From Dendrocalamus latiflorus (lineage: Eukaryota > Streptophyta > Magnoliopsida > Poales > Poaceae): a DNA stretch of 64,000 nucleotides. Position numbers and translations under genes: made by a program. How positions within the stretch are numbered: position 1 is the first letter of the stretch; each line of letters begins with the position of its first letter. Shown piece after piece: positions 41,006 through 52,990 of this stretch. The DNA is taken from NCBI GenBank assembly GCA_017311315.1, contig CM029627.1, positions 52,667,976-52,731,975 of the forward strand, given 5' to 3'. A model generated the notes under the pieces. It was given only the letters and a program-made list of their open reading frames with translations. It made no database searches and was not told where the DNA came from.

Positions 41006-44000
41006 AATCTTTTCTTATACAGTGATTTTCGTCTTTATATGTTCGTGATAAAATCTGCAAAGAGTTTTTATACTAAATATGCGTCTTTCATTCTTTTAAT
41101 CATTTATATTTATCTTATGTTTTTATAATAAATGATATGAGAAAACTAAATTTCACTTCCTATACGCTGCCCCTAGGTGAGCTGCAGTCTCACTCCCGGG
41201 GACAGCCTCCGGCCATCGTCATATTGCAGTGGCATTCTTCGGCCAGATACGACCTGTGGCATCACCGTTGCGGCGTACTGCCCTCAACAATTTTTCTTCT
41301 CCGTTTCATCAGGACAATGACGCGTATGAAGGAGCGGTAGCCAACTCAAGACTTAAGGCTATGCTCAGTTGGTCTTTTTTTTTTGAGGGTTTTGTTTTTT
41401 ATTTTGTTATACCTAATTTATTTTATATTATAGTAGTTAATAGTTTTTTAGTATAATTAAATTAAAAAAATTAAAAAAATTAAAAATATGTTATTCTATT
41501 ACGAATAATGTAAAGAACCACGGGAAAAAAGAAAAGGTCGAAAAGTCCAAAAATCTAAAAAAACTAGAAAAAATAAAATTAAGAAATAGTAAACTAAAAA
41601 CCAATAGCTGAAATCGAAACAAGCGGATCCTTTAGGGGCATTCAGTTTGACAATAGCTTATGGCTTTTTCACTGTAGCTAATTTATTTTTCATTGTAGCT
41701 AATTTATTTTTCACTGTAGCTGAGATGACTTATTTAACATAATTAAATTTAAAAATTTTTAAAATAGAAAAATTAGATTAGTCCATCATAAATAATATAA
41801 AAATACAAAAAACTAAAAAAATTAGAAAAAACAAAATTAAAGAATACTGAATTGAAAATCAGAAGTCAGGTGCTATGTTGAAAGGAGCGGGGCACGTAGT
41901 CTTTGCCCTGAAATCGTCTAGCTTGCCTCCTGAGCGAAAGAGTGCAGCACCGGCTAGATCTGGATCGAAATGAAGACAGATGCGGCTCTGAGCAGTGCAA
42001 TAAATGCCTAGTGCCATTATCACAGACGGTTTTTTAATTAAAAACCATCTGTGATAATACTAAGATTATCACAGACAGATTTTAATAAAAAACCGTCTGT
42101 GATACTCGTTTTCTCCGATGCCACCAATACAGACGGTGTCCAAATTAAATCCGTTTGTGATTGGCCGTCTGGTATTAGGCTTTCTGTAGTAGTGTCAACA
42201 ATTTTTCTTCTCCGTTTCATCAGGACAATGGCGCGTATGAAGGATTGGTAGCCAACTCAGACTTAAGGCTATGCTCAGTTGGTCTCTTTTTTTGTGGCTT
42301 TTGTTTTTCGCTGTAGCTGGCTTATTTTACAGTATAGTAGCTGATAGCTTTTTTGGTATAATTAAACTTTAAAAATAAAAATAGAAAAAATAAGTTATCC
42401 CATTACGGACAATCCAAAGGAGCACGGAAAAAAAAGAAAAGGCCAAAAAACCTAAAAAAAGCTAGAAAACCATAAAAAGATAAAATTAAGAAATAATGAA
42501 CTAAAAGCCAAAAGATAAAACTGAAACGAGCGGATCCTTAGGGGGTGTTTAGTTTGGCGATGGTTTATAGCCTTTTTTACTGTAGATGGTTAATTTTTAC
42601 TGTAACTGATGTGGCTTATTTGACGTAATTAAATTTAAAAATTTTTAAAATAGAAATAATAGATTAGTCTATTACAACAATACGAAGAAATACGGAAAAA
42701 AGAAAAAGCAAAAACAAAAAAAACAAAATTAAAAAAATAATAAACTAAAAGTCAGAAGACAGATACTATGTTGAACGAGCGGGGCACGTAGTCTTTGCGG
42801 ATTCAATTCGAAGCAGCGGCGTTTCCAAAGCCAACGCGAAAAGGTCACATCGAAATAAAAGGGTAGTGCAACGCAGGCGTTCGTCCGCGCGTCACGAGGA
42901 ACAGGCGTCGTTGTTTCGTGACCTGGAGCGTTAAACAACACAATTTTTTGCTTTGCTTTGCTAAGCGTACACGAAGAGGTGTACTAGAGATTCGCCACAT
43001 GAGGTGTATCAAGAAGCCTTTCACAATTTTCCTAGGTACATACAGAATCATATCAGGAGATTTCAATATCCTCATATCAGAAGATTTCAGTACTCTCAAC
43101 TTGGCGATTTTGAGTCGCCTCGATTTTGTTCCACATCTCGACTCTGACTTGCACCAACCCATGCCATATCGAGCGCCAACCAGCACTCTCTATCTGGCGC
43201 TCATGCCATCTAGTGTCATACTATGTCATCTCCGTCGACGATCTTCTAGCTCAGTCGATCGCTATCTTTTATCATGAAACTGTTCGTCAACTCTACAACT
43301 TGTATTATGCTTATATGTACATTTCTTTTACTAACCCGATTGAATGCTTTCTTTTGTGCATCTTGTATTGTACTCGACTTATTGTAGTTCAATCGTCGTG
43401 TTCCGAACATCTGTGATTTATATCATCTCATGAATTCAGGCTACAGTTTATTCACATGAATTTCACATAAACTTAATAATAAATCAATTAGAGGTTTAAA
43501 GCATGTATTGTAATGTTTTTTTCCGTTCGTAGTAACGGACAAACATTCAACTAGCTAGTAAAAACATAAGAGAAGGCATCGGACAAACATTCAGCTAGTA
43601 AGATCATAAAAGAAGGCCAGAGATGTTTCCAAGCGATGTGCAGTCTCAGATCTGGAAGTCAGCAGCGACACTGTACACCTCACTCCAAAACAGCATCCTG
43701 TTGCATCTTCTTCACTTGGTAGCTAGGCGACATGGATCAAGAGAGAGAGAAACCTGGAAGTCAAGGCCTTGGAAGTGGCAAAACATGCATATACTACTGG
43801 TACAATCAGCAGCAGTAGCTAGTGCATGTGTGTTTGTGCACCTACTAAACAGCATATATGGCTGCAAGCCTGGCAAAAGTACACTGTGTGTGTTTTCTTA
43901 TCATTAATCTAATCTAATCATAACTCAGATATCATTTTATAATTTTGTCTGCTAACTACCCAGTGATGCAAATCCCACTGAGATCCTAAGGAGAGAATTA

Positions 44001-45384
44001 ACAGAGACAGGGCAGAGGTCAGGTGCTGACCAGCATACCAAGAAATGAGATTAATTAGATCCTCATTTCACTGTGTAGGTGTTGCAGGCAAGCTATAGTT
44101 GTGGTTGAATAAACCATACATGCATGCATGTTTGCATGGTCTGAAATTGGACGGTTGAGATCTACGACATCTGGCTTATATATAGCTGCCGGAAAACTAG
44201 AGAAGATCTGAATGTACCGTGCGTAAAGACCTAGAGAATGTCGGTCCGAAATCCATGTAGGACCGATCAAGTGTCTTAATTATGAGAAATTGCTAAATAG
44301 GGTGTGTCTAGATATCACCTAAATGTTTTCTTTTTAACAATCATTCAAATTTGAGACCGTTGGATTAGAGATCCAACGGCCCCCTTTTTTTGGAGTAGGG
44401 GGAGATTTTTTTTTGAAGGGGGTCGGGGAGAATTCATGGACGTTGGATATCTATTCCAATGGTCATATATCTAGATGATAATCAGGAAAAAACATCCAAG
44501 TGATGTTTATCAATAACCTTTCTCGTATAGCTAGGTTCAATTTATTGTCACTCCTCTCCTCTTTTGGTGTAATTTACACAAATTCAATATGATATCCCGT
44601 GCAAGCACGATTAGATGGCTCATACCACATGCACTGGTGTTAAAGCAAAATAGCTAGGATGAGTCGGTGAGTCGGTCCAGTCCGCTCTACTTGCATCCCT
44701 GTACGGTTTAGATCTATGAAGCTCTCTTTGGAGTGCAAAAATTAAATAAAATTTTCGTAGAAATTTTATAAAAAACAGTCTAATTCTAGTATGAATTAGA
44801 AAACAAATTCTCGCATTCTAGACGTGGCTTTTAACACATCATTGGGATGATTTGGAGAGGGTCGATGATGAATGTACATCCATGCATGGGGAGTTGGTGA
44901 ATCATGTCCATGACATCTTGCTGTCTAGTGTCTCCCAGGGTATACATGTGGTTATAATTAGTATTATGGCGATAAATTGCTTTCTCCTCATGCCATGCAT
45001 GGTTTGTGATTTGTACTGCTACCTTCGTTTCTTTACATAAAATGCAGAGCCTATATTTTTTAGACTGCGGCTTATGTCTTTTAGCTGTTTATGAGAGTGA
45101 GTACGGAGTAAGAGAAAACTCGCGTGCGGTTTTGGCCAATATAAATGAAGTCGCTACAATATGTACTACAATCAACTTATAAACTCCGTCTTGAAAAGAT
45201 ACTCTATTTAAAAGCTAATTACTGTAGGAAAACCGAAAAACCACTTTTACAAGTTGAAAAAGAAGATGCCCATATTTTGATCACCCACGGAGATTATTAT
45301 ATGGGCTTGTTCTTTTTTTTTTTGCTTCGGTTATAGCTTATGGCCACGGCTTATGGTTTTTGAGCTGTTCATGAAAGATAGTAC
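41006..45384 (+). repeat. Genomic repeat unit, copy B, second part
   Basis: Starts with AAT, the right target duplication of the CACTA. It matches copy A to about 42849, copy C from 41130 to 43444, and copy D from 42850 to about 45384. It is the fullest copy: two A-rich MITE pairs (41357-41885, 42260-42782), the CACTA-derived segment (41995-42202), the shared middle block, and the distal part with family 2 MITEs (45040-45275 and 45304-45552). It has uninterrupted Helitron (42849/42850) and hAT (43304-43311) sites. About 180 bp near 44240-44420 are absent from copy D. Open frames here have no recognised family. Confidence 0.88.
41995..42202. mobile_element. CACTA-derived end fragment in unit B
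   Basis: Counterpart of 7550-7705, with one more facing pair of CACAGACGG motifs, ending TTTCTGTAGTAGTG. It is not part of the large CACTA, being 1 kb beyond its right end. Confidence 0.7.
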
Positions 45385-47170
45385 GAAGTAACAGAAATCT
45401 ACGTATGGTTTTAACCGATATAAATGAAGTCGCTACAGTGTGTATAACAATTAACCTCTAGACTCTATTTTTTTAAAAAAAACACTTCGTTAGAAAACTA
45501 GTTATTATAGAAAAACTAAAAAGTAGTTTTAGAAGCTGGAAAAAAGAGAACCTATAAGTTAAATGCACACCTTATATTTGAAAATAGAATTGAAAAAACT
45601 ATATCCTTTACATTTTAAATCAGAAGAAGTATTATGCACGGACAGCCATGCATGATCACTATACCATCTGGGATCGATCTGATCCGCTAGCTGCATGCCG
45701 TACGGACGTAAGTACGTACGTAATGCACGAGTCTATACTGACGCTAGTGATTTCGGACAGTACGCCTGTACGGCCGAAGTAATGGCTTGGACAAGGAGCA
45801 GGTGACTCGCAGGGGTGAGCCATTACTGCATGTGCGGGCCCCCCACTCCAGCCTCTCTAGTGGTCGATCGATCGCATGCATGCGAGCGGCCATTGATTTC
45901 ACGGCCACGATCGAGACACAAATACGCACGCATGCTTCACCATAAACTGCAAATAGGAGTGGCTGAATAACAAATTAACTCATTAATTCAAGAGAATAAT
46001 ATGACAAAAATTTACAGTAATATTACTCTAAGCCCACCGTACAAATAATATTGCAAATAGGAGTAGCCTATTTACAATAATATTGCAAATAGGAGTAGCC
46101 TATAATTGTTTTTTTAATGAAAACCGGTAGTCTATATATAATTGTTAATACAGCATCGATCGACCAATCGTGTTGCAAGACACATTGTGTTAGGATATTC
46201 GGAATTTTATGCCATGGTATATATCTCAAAGCATAGTTTTCTTTTGTTAGAAAATAGCCAAGATGATGAATTGAAATGGCTAGGGGTTTTGACCTAAACT
46301 GTTGGTTAATTTGGCTGCAAGTAATTAATTGGACATGCAGGCCCTAGCTATGCTTGTGGGACATATTGGCCATCTTCTCCTGTAGCATCTCGTTGACTTG
46401 TCAGATCCAAGTAATCAATATCAAACTTGGATCCTGTGTCACATCGATTAATTATCAAAGGGGCTCCTTTCATAATTAAACAAAAAAAAAGGCTTTGACA
46501 CAGTAAATAACAGCAATGGCACGTGCATCATCCGTGTAAGCTACTTAGCTAGATTAGAAGACAAACAACACCTCTGGCTATAAGCCTATAACGTTGCATT
46601 TTTTATCGGAATATCATCGATTGGAGTACCATTACTAATTCAAGTGACTAGCTTAATTATTTTGCTAAAATATACAGTGTTTTCGTACTGTAAACACTTC
46701 TAATGGTTTATCCTCAATAGGAAAAGGTGCAGAATTATTTGTCGAGACCCATGTGTACGTAGTTGACTATGTGAATAGACTGTTGATAGGACTTTGGTCG
46801 TAGTTTGTGGGTTATGCTATAATAATTAGCTTTTAAACGGTGCGTTTTTTAAGATGGAGTCAATAGGAAGATTATAGTAAAAAGTATACTGAGTTCATCT
46901 GTATTAGCCAAAATTGTATATGACTATTTTCCTCTACGTACTGCCTCTCGTGAACACCCAAAATTTAAAAATTTAAGTCATAAACCACAGCGCAATAGAA
47001 CACACCTGATAACTGTCTGTCCATGGATCTGATTGATCATATATCGATCTGACCATGCATGAGGATCGAGAAGGTCCACCTGCTGTTGAGCAATCAAAAA
47101 GATCAAGCGTTCTTCCCCAAGTAATCACGATGCCAATGTTCTACTAATCCATCCTCATCAATATACATGC
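45385..47170. other. Intergenic; small tandem repeat, no gene recognised
   Basis: AT-rich. A short tandem duplication of AATATTGCAAATAGGAGTAG lies at about 46045-46103. A partial family 2 MITE-like stretch is at about 46790-46930. ACGTACGTACG-type words occur near 45700. No exon-like sequence. Confidence 0.5.
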
Positions 47171-47176
47171 ATGGAT

Positions 47177-47350
47177 TATACACACACATACACACACATA
47201 CATATACATACACATACACATATACATACATACATATATACATATATACATATATATGTATGTGTGTGTGTATATATGTATATATATGTGTGTATATAGA
47301 TGTGTGTGTATATATACATAAACACACACAGATACATATATGCATGGGTA
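47177..47350. repeat. CA/TA microsatellite
   Basis: Runs of ACACACATACAC, ATACATATAC and GTGTGTATATAT. It lies 40-210 bp downstream of the stop codon of the zinc-finger gene, so probably in or near its 3' UTR. Confidence 0.95.
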
Positions 47351-47388
47351 CAATTGTGTACGTAAAAGAAATAAAGTGATTGATTCGC

Positions 47389-50300
47389 TCAATCAAGCAC
47401 ACGGTAGATGACGACGAAGCATGGCAGTATGGCCCTCGGGTTGGCCACAAAGAGCTCCTCGAGATTCCCGTACACGCTGCTGGCCGCGTCGTCGCCGGCC
47501 ACCGAGTCGAACGGCCCCTCCTCCTCCCCCGCCGCCGCCGCCGCCGAGGGGTCGCCGTCCGGTCTGACCCTGCCGGCGATGACGCGGCACACGAGCATGG
47601 CCCGGCACCCCGCGCTTGCGGCATGCACCGGCGCCGCTGCGCTGAAGCCGTGCGCGCGGCCGCTGCTAGCCGTGGTGCGCACGCCGAGCGGGTGCGAGCC
47701 GACCCACGGCGCGAACCCGTGCCGGATCGCCGCGCACACGCCGCACGCGCCACAGGCGGCGGCTCCGCCGTTAGGACTAGGAGCCGTGGTCGACGACGAG
47801 TCGGCGCAGAGCGAGGTGGAGCCATTGAGGCCGAGCGCGCAGGCGAGGCCGGCGGAGTGGAAGCGGAGCAGCTCGTTGCCGTCGGCGGCGGCGCGCGCGG
47901 CGGCCGCGCGGCAGCGGGAGCGGACGGCGTCGCGGTAGGCCTCGAAGCGCGCGATGGTGCGCGCCGTGCTGTGCACCTTGAGGATGCGGTCGATCTGGCA
48001 GATCGGACGGTCCAGCTTCTGCCAGCTCGACTTGAAGATGATCTCCACGATGTTGCGCCCCGAGTCCTCCGGCCCCAGCTCAGACACTGCATTCCCCAGC
48101 AATTTACGGCGGGAAAATTAGTAATTGACTGAAGCCGACATGGTAATTAACCCTCCAATCGACAAGCTAATTAATCAAATCTTATGCTACTAGTAATTGA
48201 GAAACTAAAGATAGTATTTATACTAGCCATAAAAGACGGTAGAGAAATCGTCCTATTTATTTGTTTAGAAAAAATTATAAGTTAAAAAGAATGGAACTAA
48301 TCTCGCATGATATAATCAGGTAAGGCACTAAAATACATTAAGCTAGCTAGGGTATTGGTAGCATCAATTAACCAGACATGACATGAAGGCAATGACTCTG
48401 TCCTGTGATAGAGGACACTTTAATTGACCTAAACAGGCCAAGAGGATGATGCACATGTACATCTTACACATCACTCAACTACTACAAAGAGTGAGCAATG
48501 TCTAGCTGAGATCAAGAATAAAACCATGACATTATTCAGCAGCTAGTAATCATCTTCAGACAAGCCAACTAATGGTCCCAAATAGTATGGGTGAGTTCTT
48601 TTAGGTTGATGGTTTATAGCTTAAATATTTGAATTCTTGTTGTTTGCGAGAGGCATTACGCATAGGAAAATAGTCGCATGTAATTTTGGTCAGTACAGCT
48701 GAACTCAGTATACTTTTTACTATAATTTTTCTATTGATCATGTCTTGAAAAAATACACTGTTTAAAAGCTAATTACTGTAAATTAGGAAGATGCTATTCC
48801 CAGCCCAGCCACTGTAGTAACAGTGTTGGGACCTCATTTTGCAGGGTTTCTAGTAGTACATTGGCGCTTTAGTTTGTGGGGTTGTTGTCTTGATCAGTTA
48901 CTGTGTCAACGTTGCTAATTAATTGATTAATCAATCATGTGCAGTATCCTGCTCCTCCATGCATGACAACACCAGGAAACTCCAAAATTCTAAAATTCAT
49001 CTAAAAATAAAAATTCAAAATTTCTAGCCAAAAACTCCAAAATTCTAGTAACTGGTCGTTCTCGATCTTATCGCTGTCCTCCGATAAAATTTTTGAACCG
49101 ACATCATCTTCCCTGGGCAACACGGACTGATTAAAGATAACCATCATCTGTTAGCTTCTAGCCTTGCATCCACCTTTAGCAAATGCAAGCAACTGGGCTG
49201 GATAGATAATTTGCTGTTTCAATCATCTATTAATTATCTAGTAATTAATAATAGCATTATACTTTGGGATGGTACACTTGTACACAAGACAGCAGCTTCC
49301 TTGTAAGCCACAAAAGACAAGAGGAAAAGAGAGAGAGGAAGGGGGTAAGTTTGATGTCTCCTTTCACATGGTTGGACGTGCGAGGAAATTGCTAAACCAA
49401 CCCAACTGTTACTCCACTGTAAGGTGATTAATTAGTCTTAATTTGTGGCAATGGTATCTTAATTTTAATCATCATTAGCCCATCGTAGTAGTATTGACCA
49501 GGCGTATATAGTGCCCATACACTCGCTCAGATCTCTAGACCGCTTCATTAATGTTAACTAGCTTCATTTGATTTGCACCAAAGTAAACTCTTGGCCACGC
49601 GCATCGTATATATGATAATTAGTTCATCAATATATATTTTTATTTGTACCAGAGATTATCGTTTCGATGTCTAAAATGACAAGTAATAGAGAATCATAGA
49701 TTCCCTGCTCGTTTTGGCTTCAACTTCTGACTTTTGGCTTTTAGTTCACTATTTCTTAATTTTGTCTTTTCTAGCTTTTTGGTTCTTTAGGGCTTTTTTA
49801 TGTTTTTCTCCTATATTCCTTTGTATTATCTGTGATAGACTAACCTATTTTTTATTTTTAAATTTTTAAATTTAATTATGTCAAAAAGTTACCAATAATT
49901 ACAGTGTAAAATAAATCAATTACAGTGAAAAAAAGTCATAAACAAAAAAAAGCTAAGTTGGGCAGGGCATGGCCTACCTAGGACGCAGAAATTTCACATA
50001 AATTTCAAGTGAATAATACTATTTCACTTGGAAATTAGACAGATACCGGCATGGCGAATGGCCTGGTGGTGCTCCAAGCTGTCGGCCTTGGAGAACGCCT
50101 CCCCGCATTGCGAGCAAGCGCTCAGCTCCCTTGGCCTCGGGTACCTCCTAATTAAATAATTTGCACATGATTACTTTATCAGTAGTAATTATTGATAAGC
50201 ACATACTACAAATCACGAGCTAATGAGAGTGATTAAGCAACAGACCTTGACGTGGGCTCGACGTTGATGGCGCGGCACTCGTAGCAGCCGGAGAGGCCCC

Positions 50301-50886
50301 TCAGGGAAGAAGGGTGGCCGCCGCCAGTGGATGAAGCGGCGCGGGGCGAGCGGCGTGACGAGCGGGTGAGCGGTGCGGTGGCGCGGTCGACGGAGACGGC
50401 GGCGGAACTGGCGGCGTCGACCACGTCGCGGATGGCGCAGAGAGAGGCGCCGCACGCGCCGACGCCGTTGCTGCGGAGCCGCGCCAGAGCCGATGGCACG
50501 GCGGGGTCGTGCACGCGCGCGGCAGCCGTGGTGCTCCGGCAGCTGAGCAGGTTCTTAAGCTGCTCCCAGGAGGAGGAGGAGGAGGAGGAGGAGGAGGCGG
50601 GAGTCGGTGTCGGCGCCGCCGTCGCCGCATGCTTCTTGGAGTGGTGGTGGTGGTTCTTGGCCGCGACGAGTTTGGTGCTAGCCTTGGGGCTCTTCTTGGA
50701 CACGGCCGCAGCCATGGCGCGGCGGCTGCTTCCAGCTGGCGGTGTTCTCGGCGTCGTCGAGAGCGACGGCGGCGGAGGCGGTGGCTTCTTCTTGTGCTTG
50801 CTGTGGTGATGGCGCGGGCGGTCGGAGCTGTCGGTGGCGGTGCAAGTAGAGGAGGAGGTGGGCAAGAGGAGAGTGGAGAGAGCCAT
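47389..50886 (-). CDS. C2H2-type zinc-finger protein, three exons, intact
   Basis: Exons on the minus strand: 50886-50246, 50147-50047 and 48086-47389, about 479 residues, all borders GT-AG with matching phase. Exon 1 starts MALSTLLLPT and has His/Lys-, Pro- and Ser-rich stretches, then WEQLKNLLSCRST, CGASLCAIRDV and GCYECRAINVEPTSR. Exon 2 gives YPRPRELSACSQCGEAF and SLEHHQAIRHA, a C2H2 finger (C-x2-C, H-x4-H). Exon 3 begins VSELGPEDSGRNIVEIIFKS, then KLDRPICQIDRILKVHS, ADGNELLRFH, CGVCAAIRHGF, VRTTASSGRAH, AMLVCRVIAGRV, FDSVAGD, NLEELFVANPRAILPCFVVI, ending at 47389. This matches the plant family of At1g75710 and At4g27240. Its C-terminal region recalls a PARP-like fold, but the function is not known to me. 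The only clearly intact host gene here; intron 2 (about 1.96 kb) holds MITEs. Confidence 0.92.
49700..49965 (-). mobile_element. A-rich MITE-like element in intron 2 of the zinc-finger gene
   Basis: In reverse it shows the family 1 pattern (AAATTTAAAAATTTAAAAAT, TAGTGAACTAAAAGCC, ending near AAACGAGC). No coding capacity. The rest of the intron (48087-50046) also has a family 2-like stretch at about 48600-48785. Confidence 0.6.
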
Positions 50887-51010
50887 GAACGAAATGAAAT
50901 GAAATTAGTATGTGTCTCTCTCCGTAGTGTGTTTTCGTGTTAGCCTCCCCACTCTCTCCGTCTCCAAGAGCAATATGGAAGAGGGGGTGATATATATACA
51001 CACATATATA
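50887..51010 (-). promoter_or_regulatory. Core promoter and leader of the zinc-finger gene
   Basis: On the minus strand, GTATATATATCACCCC (about 50985-51000) is a TATA box with typical grass downstream context. It is followed by a leader of about 90 bp containing GAGAGAGTGGGG and CGGAGAGAGACAC before the ATG at 50886. Confidence 0.6.
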
Positions 51011-51019
51011 CACTAATTT

Positions 51020-51290
51020 GCGCGTAGGTGTAAAATACGTAAAAAAGTTACTATTATTTCCGAATAAAGTTACCATCGATTTTAAATGAAATTATTGCCA
51101 AACATTCATAGTGCCGAAAAGTTACCATCAATTCTGCATAAAGTACTATCGGTAGCGAGTGAAGTTACTGCCGAATGCTCATAGTACACAACGGTGATAA
51201 CTTTCTTCACAGCCGATGGTAACTTTTTGCACAATCGGTGATAACTTGCCAAGGAGCAAAACTGCGTGCACAGAACGCGCAGGCGCATAA
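51020..51290. repeat. AGTTAC-word repeat sequence
   Basis: Degenerate recurrence of AAGTTACCATC and AAGTTACTGCCGAA in both directions over about 250 bp directly upstream of the zinc-finger promoter. It may be a decayed MITE; no clear termini. Confidence 0.45.
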
Positions 51291-51589
51291 TAGTGCTACA
51301 CTCTGTGTGTGTATGTGTAGGAAAAATACTATTTACTTCTGGGTGTAGTTACTCCCACTCCATCCAACACGCAATTTGTTCAAGATCCATGCGGCATTGA
51401 GTGGGTTGTGGATGCGAGTGTGCAGGTTTTTATGGGCAAATCCATTACTTTTGTACATTTCAAAATCTTGTTTGAGATTGGATAAGATCTGTTCGAGATT
51501 TTCCCATCTCTCTCTTAGGCAATTTCCCCGGCTTCTCTCTCTCGGGCGGTCTGGCTACTACCTCGCCTTTCCCTTTCGAATGGTGCCGC

Positions 51590-52150
51590 CGCCCCCGAGC
51601 TCCTCCCTCCTCCCTAGCCCCCTCGACGCCAGCTCCTTCCTCCTCCCCACCCTATTTGGCGCCAAATCCGACCACCCCACCGCCCTCGAGCTCCTCCCTC
51701 ACGCCCCCGAGCTCTTCCCTCCTCCCTAGCCCCCTCGGAGCCAGATCTAGCCTCCCCGTCGCCCCCGAGCTCCTCCCTCCCGCCCGAGATCCTTCCTTCT
51801 CCCAGGCCCCCTCGACGCCAGATCTGATCTCCCCGCCACCCCGAGCTCCTCCCTCCTCCCCAACCCCTTGGAGCCAGATTTAGCCTCCCCACCGCCCCTG
51901 AGCTCCTCCTTCCTACCCCCTCCCTCCTCCCTACCGCCCCTGAGCTCCTCCCTCCTCCTCGGCCCATCCGGCCTCCCTGACACCCTGAGCTCCTCCCTCC
52001 CACCCCCGAGCTCATCCTTCCTCCCCGGCTCCCTCAGCACAAGACCCGACCTCCCCACCGCCCTGAGCTCCTCCCTCCTTCTTGCTTTGCCCGGTGCTAG
52101 ATCTGGCCACCCTCGCCCCACTGGTGCCAGATCCATGCCTCGGAGCTCCT
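51590..52150. repeat. Degenerate minisatellite
   Basis: About ten units of roughly 50-65 bp built on GAGCTCCTCCCTCCTCCC and GACGCCAGATCTG. Open frames on both strands (for example minus 51614-52015, 51747-52136) are products of the repeat and not genes. A second, shorter pattern of CCACGACCATGG-like words follows to about 52360. Confidence 0.8.
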
Positions 52151-52330
52151 CCTTGACCCTCCCGGTGCCGCTAGCTATGATTGGTTCACTGTAACTCCGA
52201 CCACAACGTCACGACCATTGCTCTTCAACCATGGCGCCATGACCAAGACTCTTTGACCACAGCGCCACGACCACAGTGCCACGACCATGGCAGACTACAT
52301 TTTTGGTTGATTCACTGTAGCTACGACTGA

Positions 52331-52990
52331 TTAACTATAGCTCCAACCGTGGTGCCACGACCATAAACCCAGATGGCGAATGCGCCATCTGTTCCTCATA
52401 TCTGACCAAGAGAACGGCTCCTCAGGGTCTTGCTGAAGTTTTCTTATATCCTTCATCATCCCGGGGTGGTGATCATAGATTATACAGACATCAAGATGTA
52501 ACCCAACTACTCCTTCCTTCAGATGTTGAATGAACCACAACTGGTTGTCAAAATTATCACTTTCAATAAATGCAATGGCCAAAAGCAGTATCAGATTGTT
52601 GCCATCAATGCCAATTACTGTTAGGATCTGCCCCTTATATTTTTCAGTTAGAAACATCCTGTGGACATGTACCTGTAAGTGTTGATGCAAGCACCAAAGG
52701 CTAGGAAGACTCTCTGCAAAACCATAAACCTAACGGTTTTCTGGATAGATTGTCCTTTATAGCGATGTATGTGCTTGGGTTCCTATCCTGCAGCACCTAG
52801 AGCATATGAGAAAGGTTGTCGTAAGACATCTCGAAAGAACCGAACTTCCTTTGCAAAGCCTTCTACTTCGACGTCATGCTTTCGCGTAATTAATCTTGTG
52901 CTTGAATTTCTGCTCAATAGCCACTATGATGTGCTTAACTGGTGGGCGACTCGGACACTTGGCGTGCAACTGTTGGGCGACTAGCTCAAG
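52331..52990 (-). pseudogene. MULE transposase fragment
   Basis: Read from about 52865 leftward: FGSFEMSYDNLSHML, NPSTYIAIKDN, then in another frame HLQVHVHRMF, LTEKYKGQILTVIGIDGNNL, NQLWFIQHLKEGVVGLHLDV, CIIYDHHPGMMKDIRKLQQD. This is the MULE transposase domain of plant Mutator-like elements (family pattern TGKYKGQLL.A.G.DGNN and W.WFL). In-frame stops lie near 52796 and 52705, and the frame shifts between blocks. The zinc finger and C-terminal parts are not recognised. It is not related by sequence I can see to the Pack-MULE at 843-2171. Confidence 0.85.

Noticed and set aside
47103..48092. 329-residue minus frame ending in the microsatellite
   Set aside because: It is a shifted frame over the same exon, continuing through CA/TA repeats (YIHTHIHIYVYMYI-type sequence). 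The correct frame stops at 47389.
47380..48132. Long plus-strand open frames over exon 3 of the zinc-finger gene (47380-48132 and 47408-47938)
   Set aside because: They are antisense shadows of a GC-rich exon; the minus frame has family motifs and correct splice borders.
51614..52194. Frames of 75-133 residues on both strands with repeated SSLLPS or GRREELRG words
   Set aside because: They are translations of the minisatellite.
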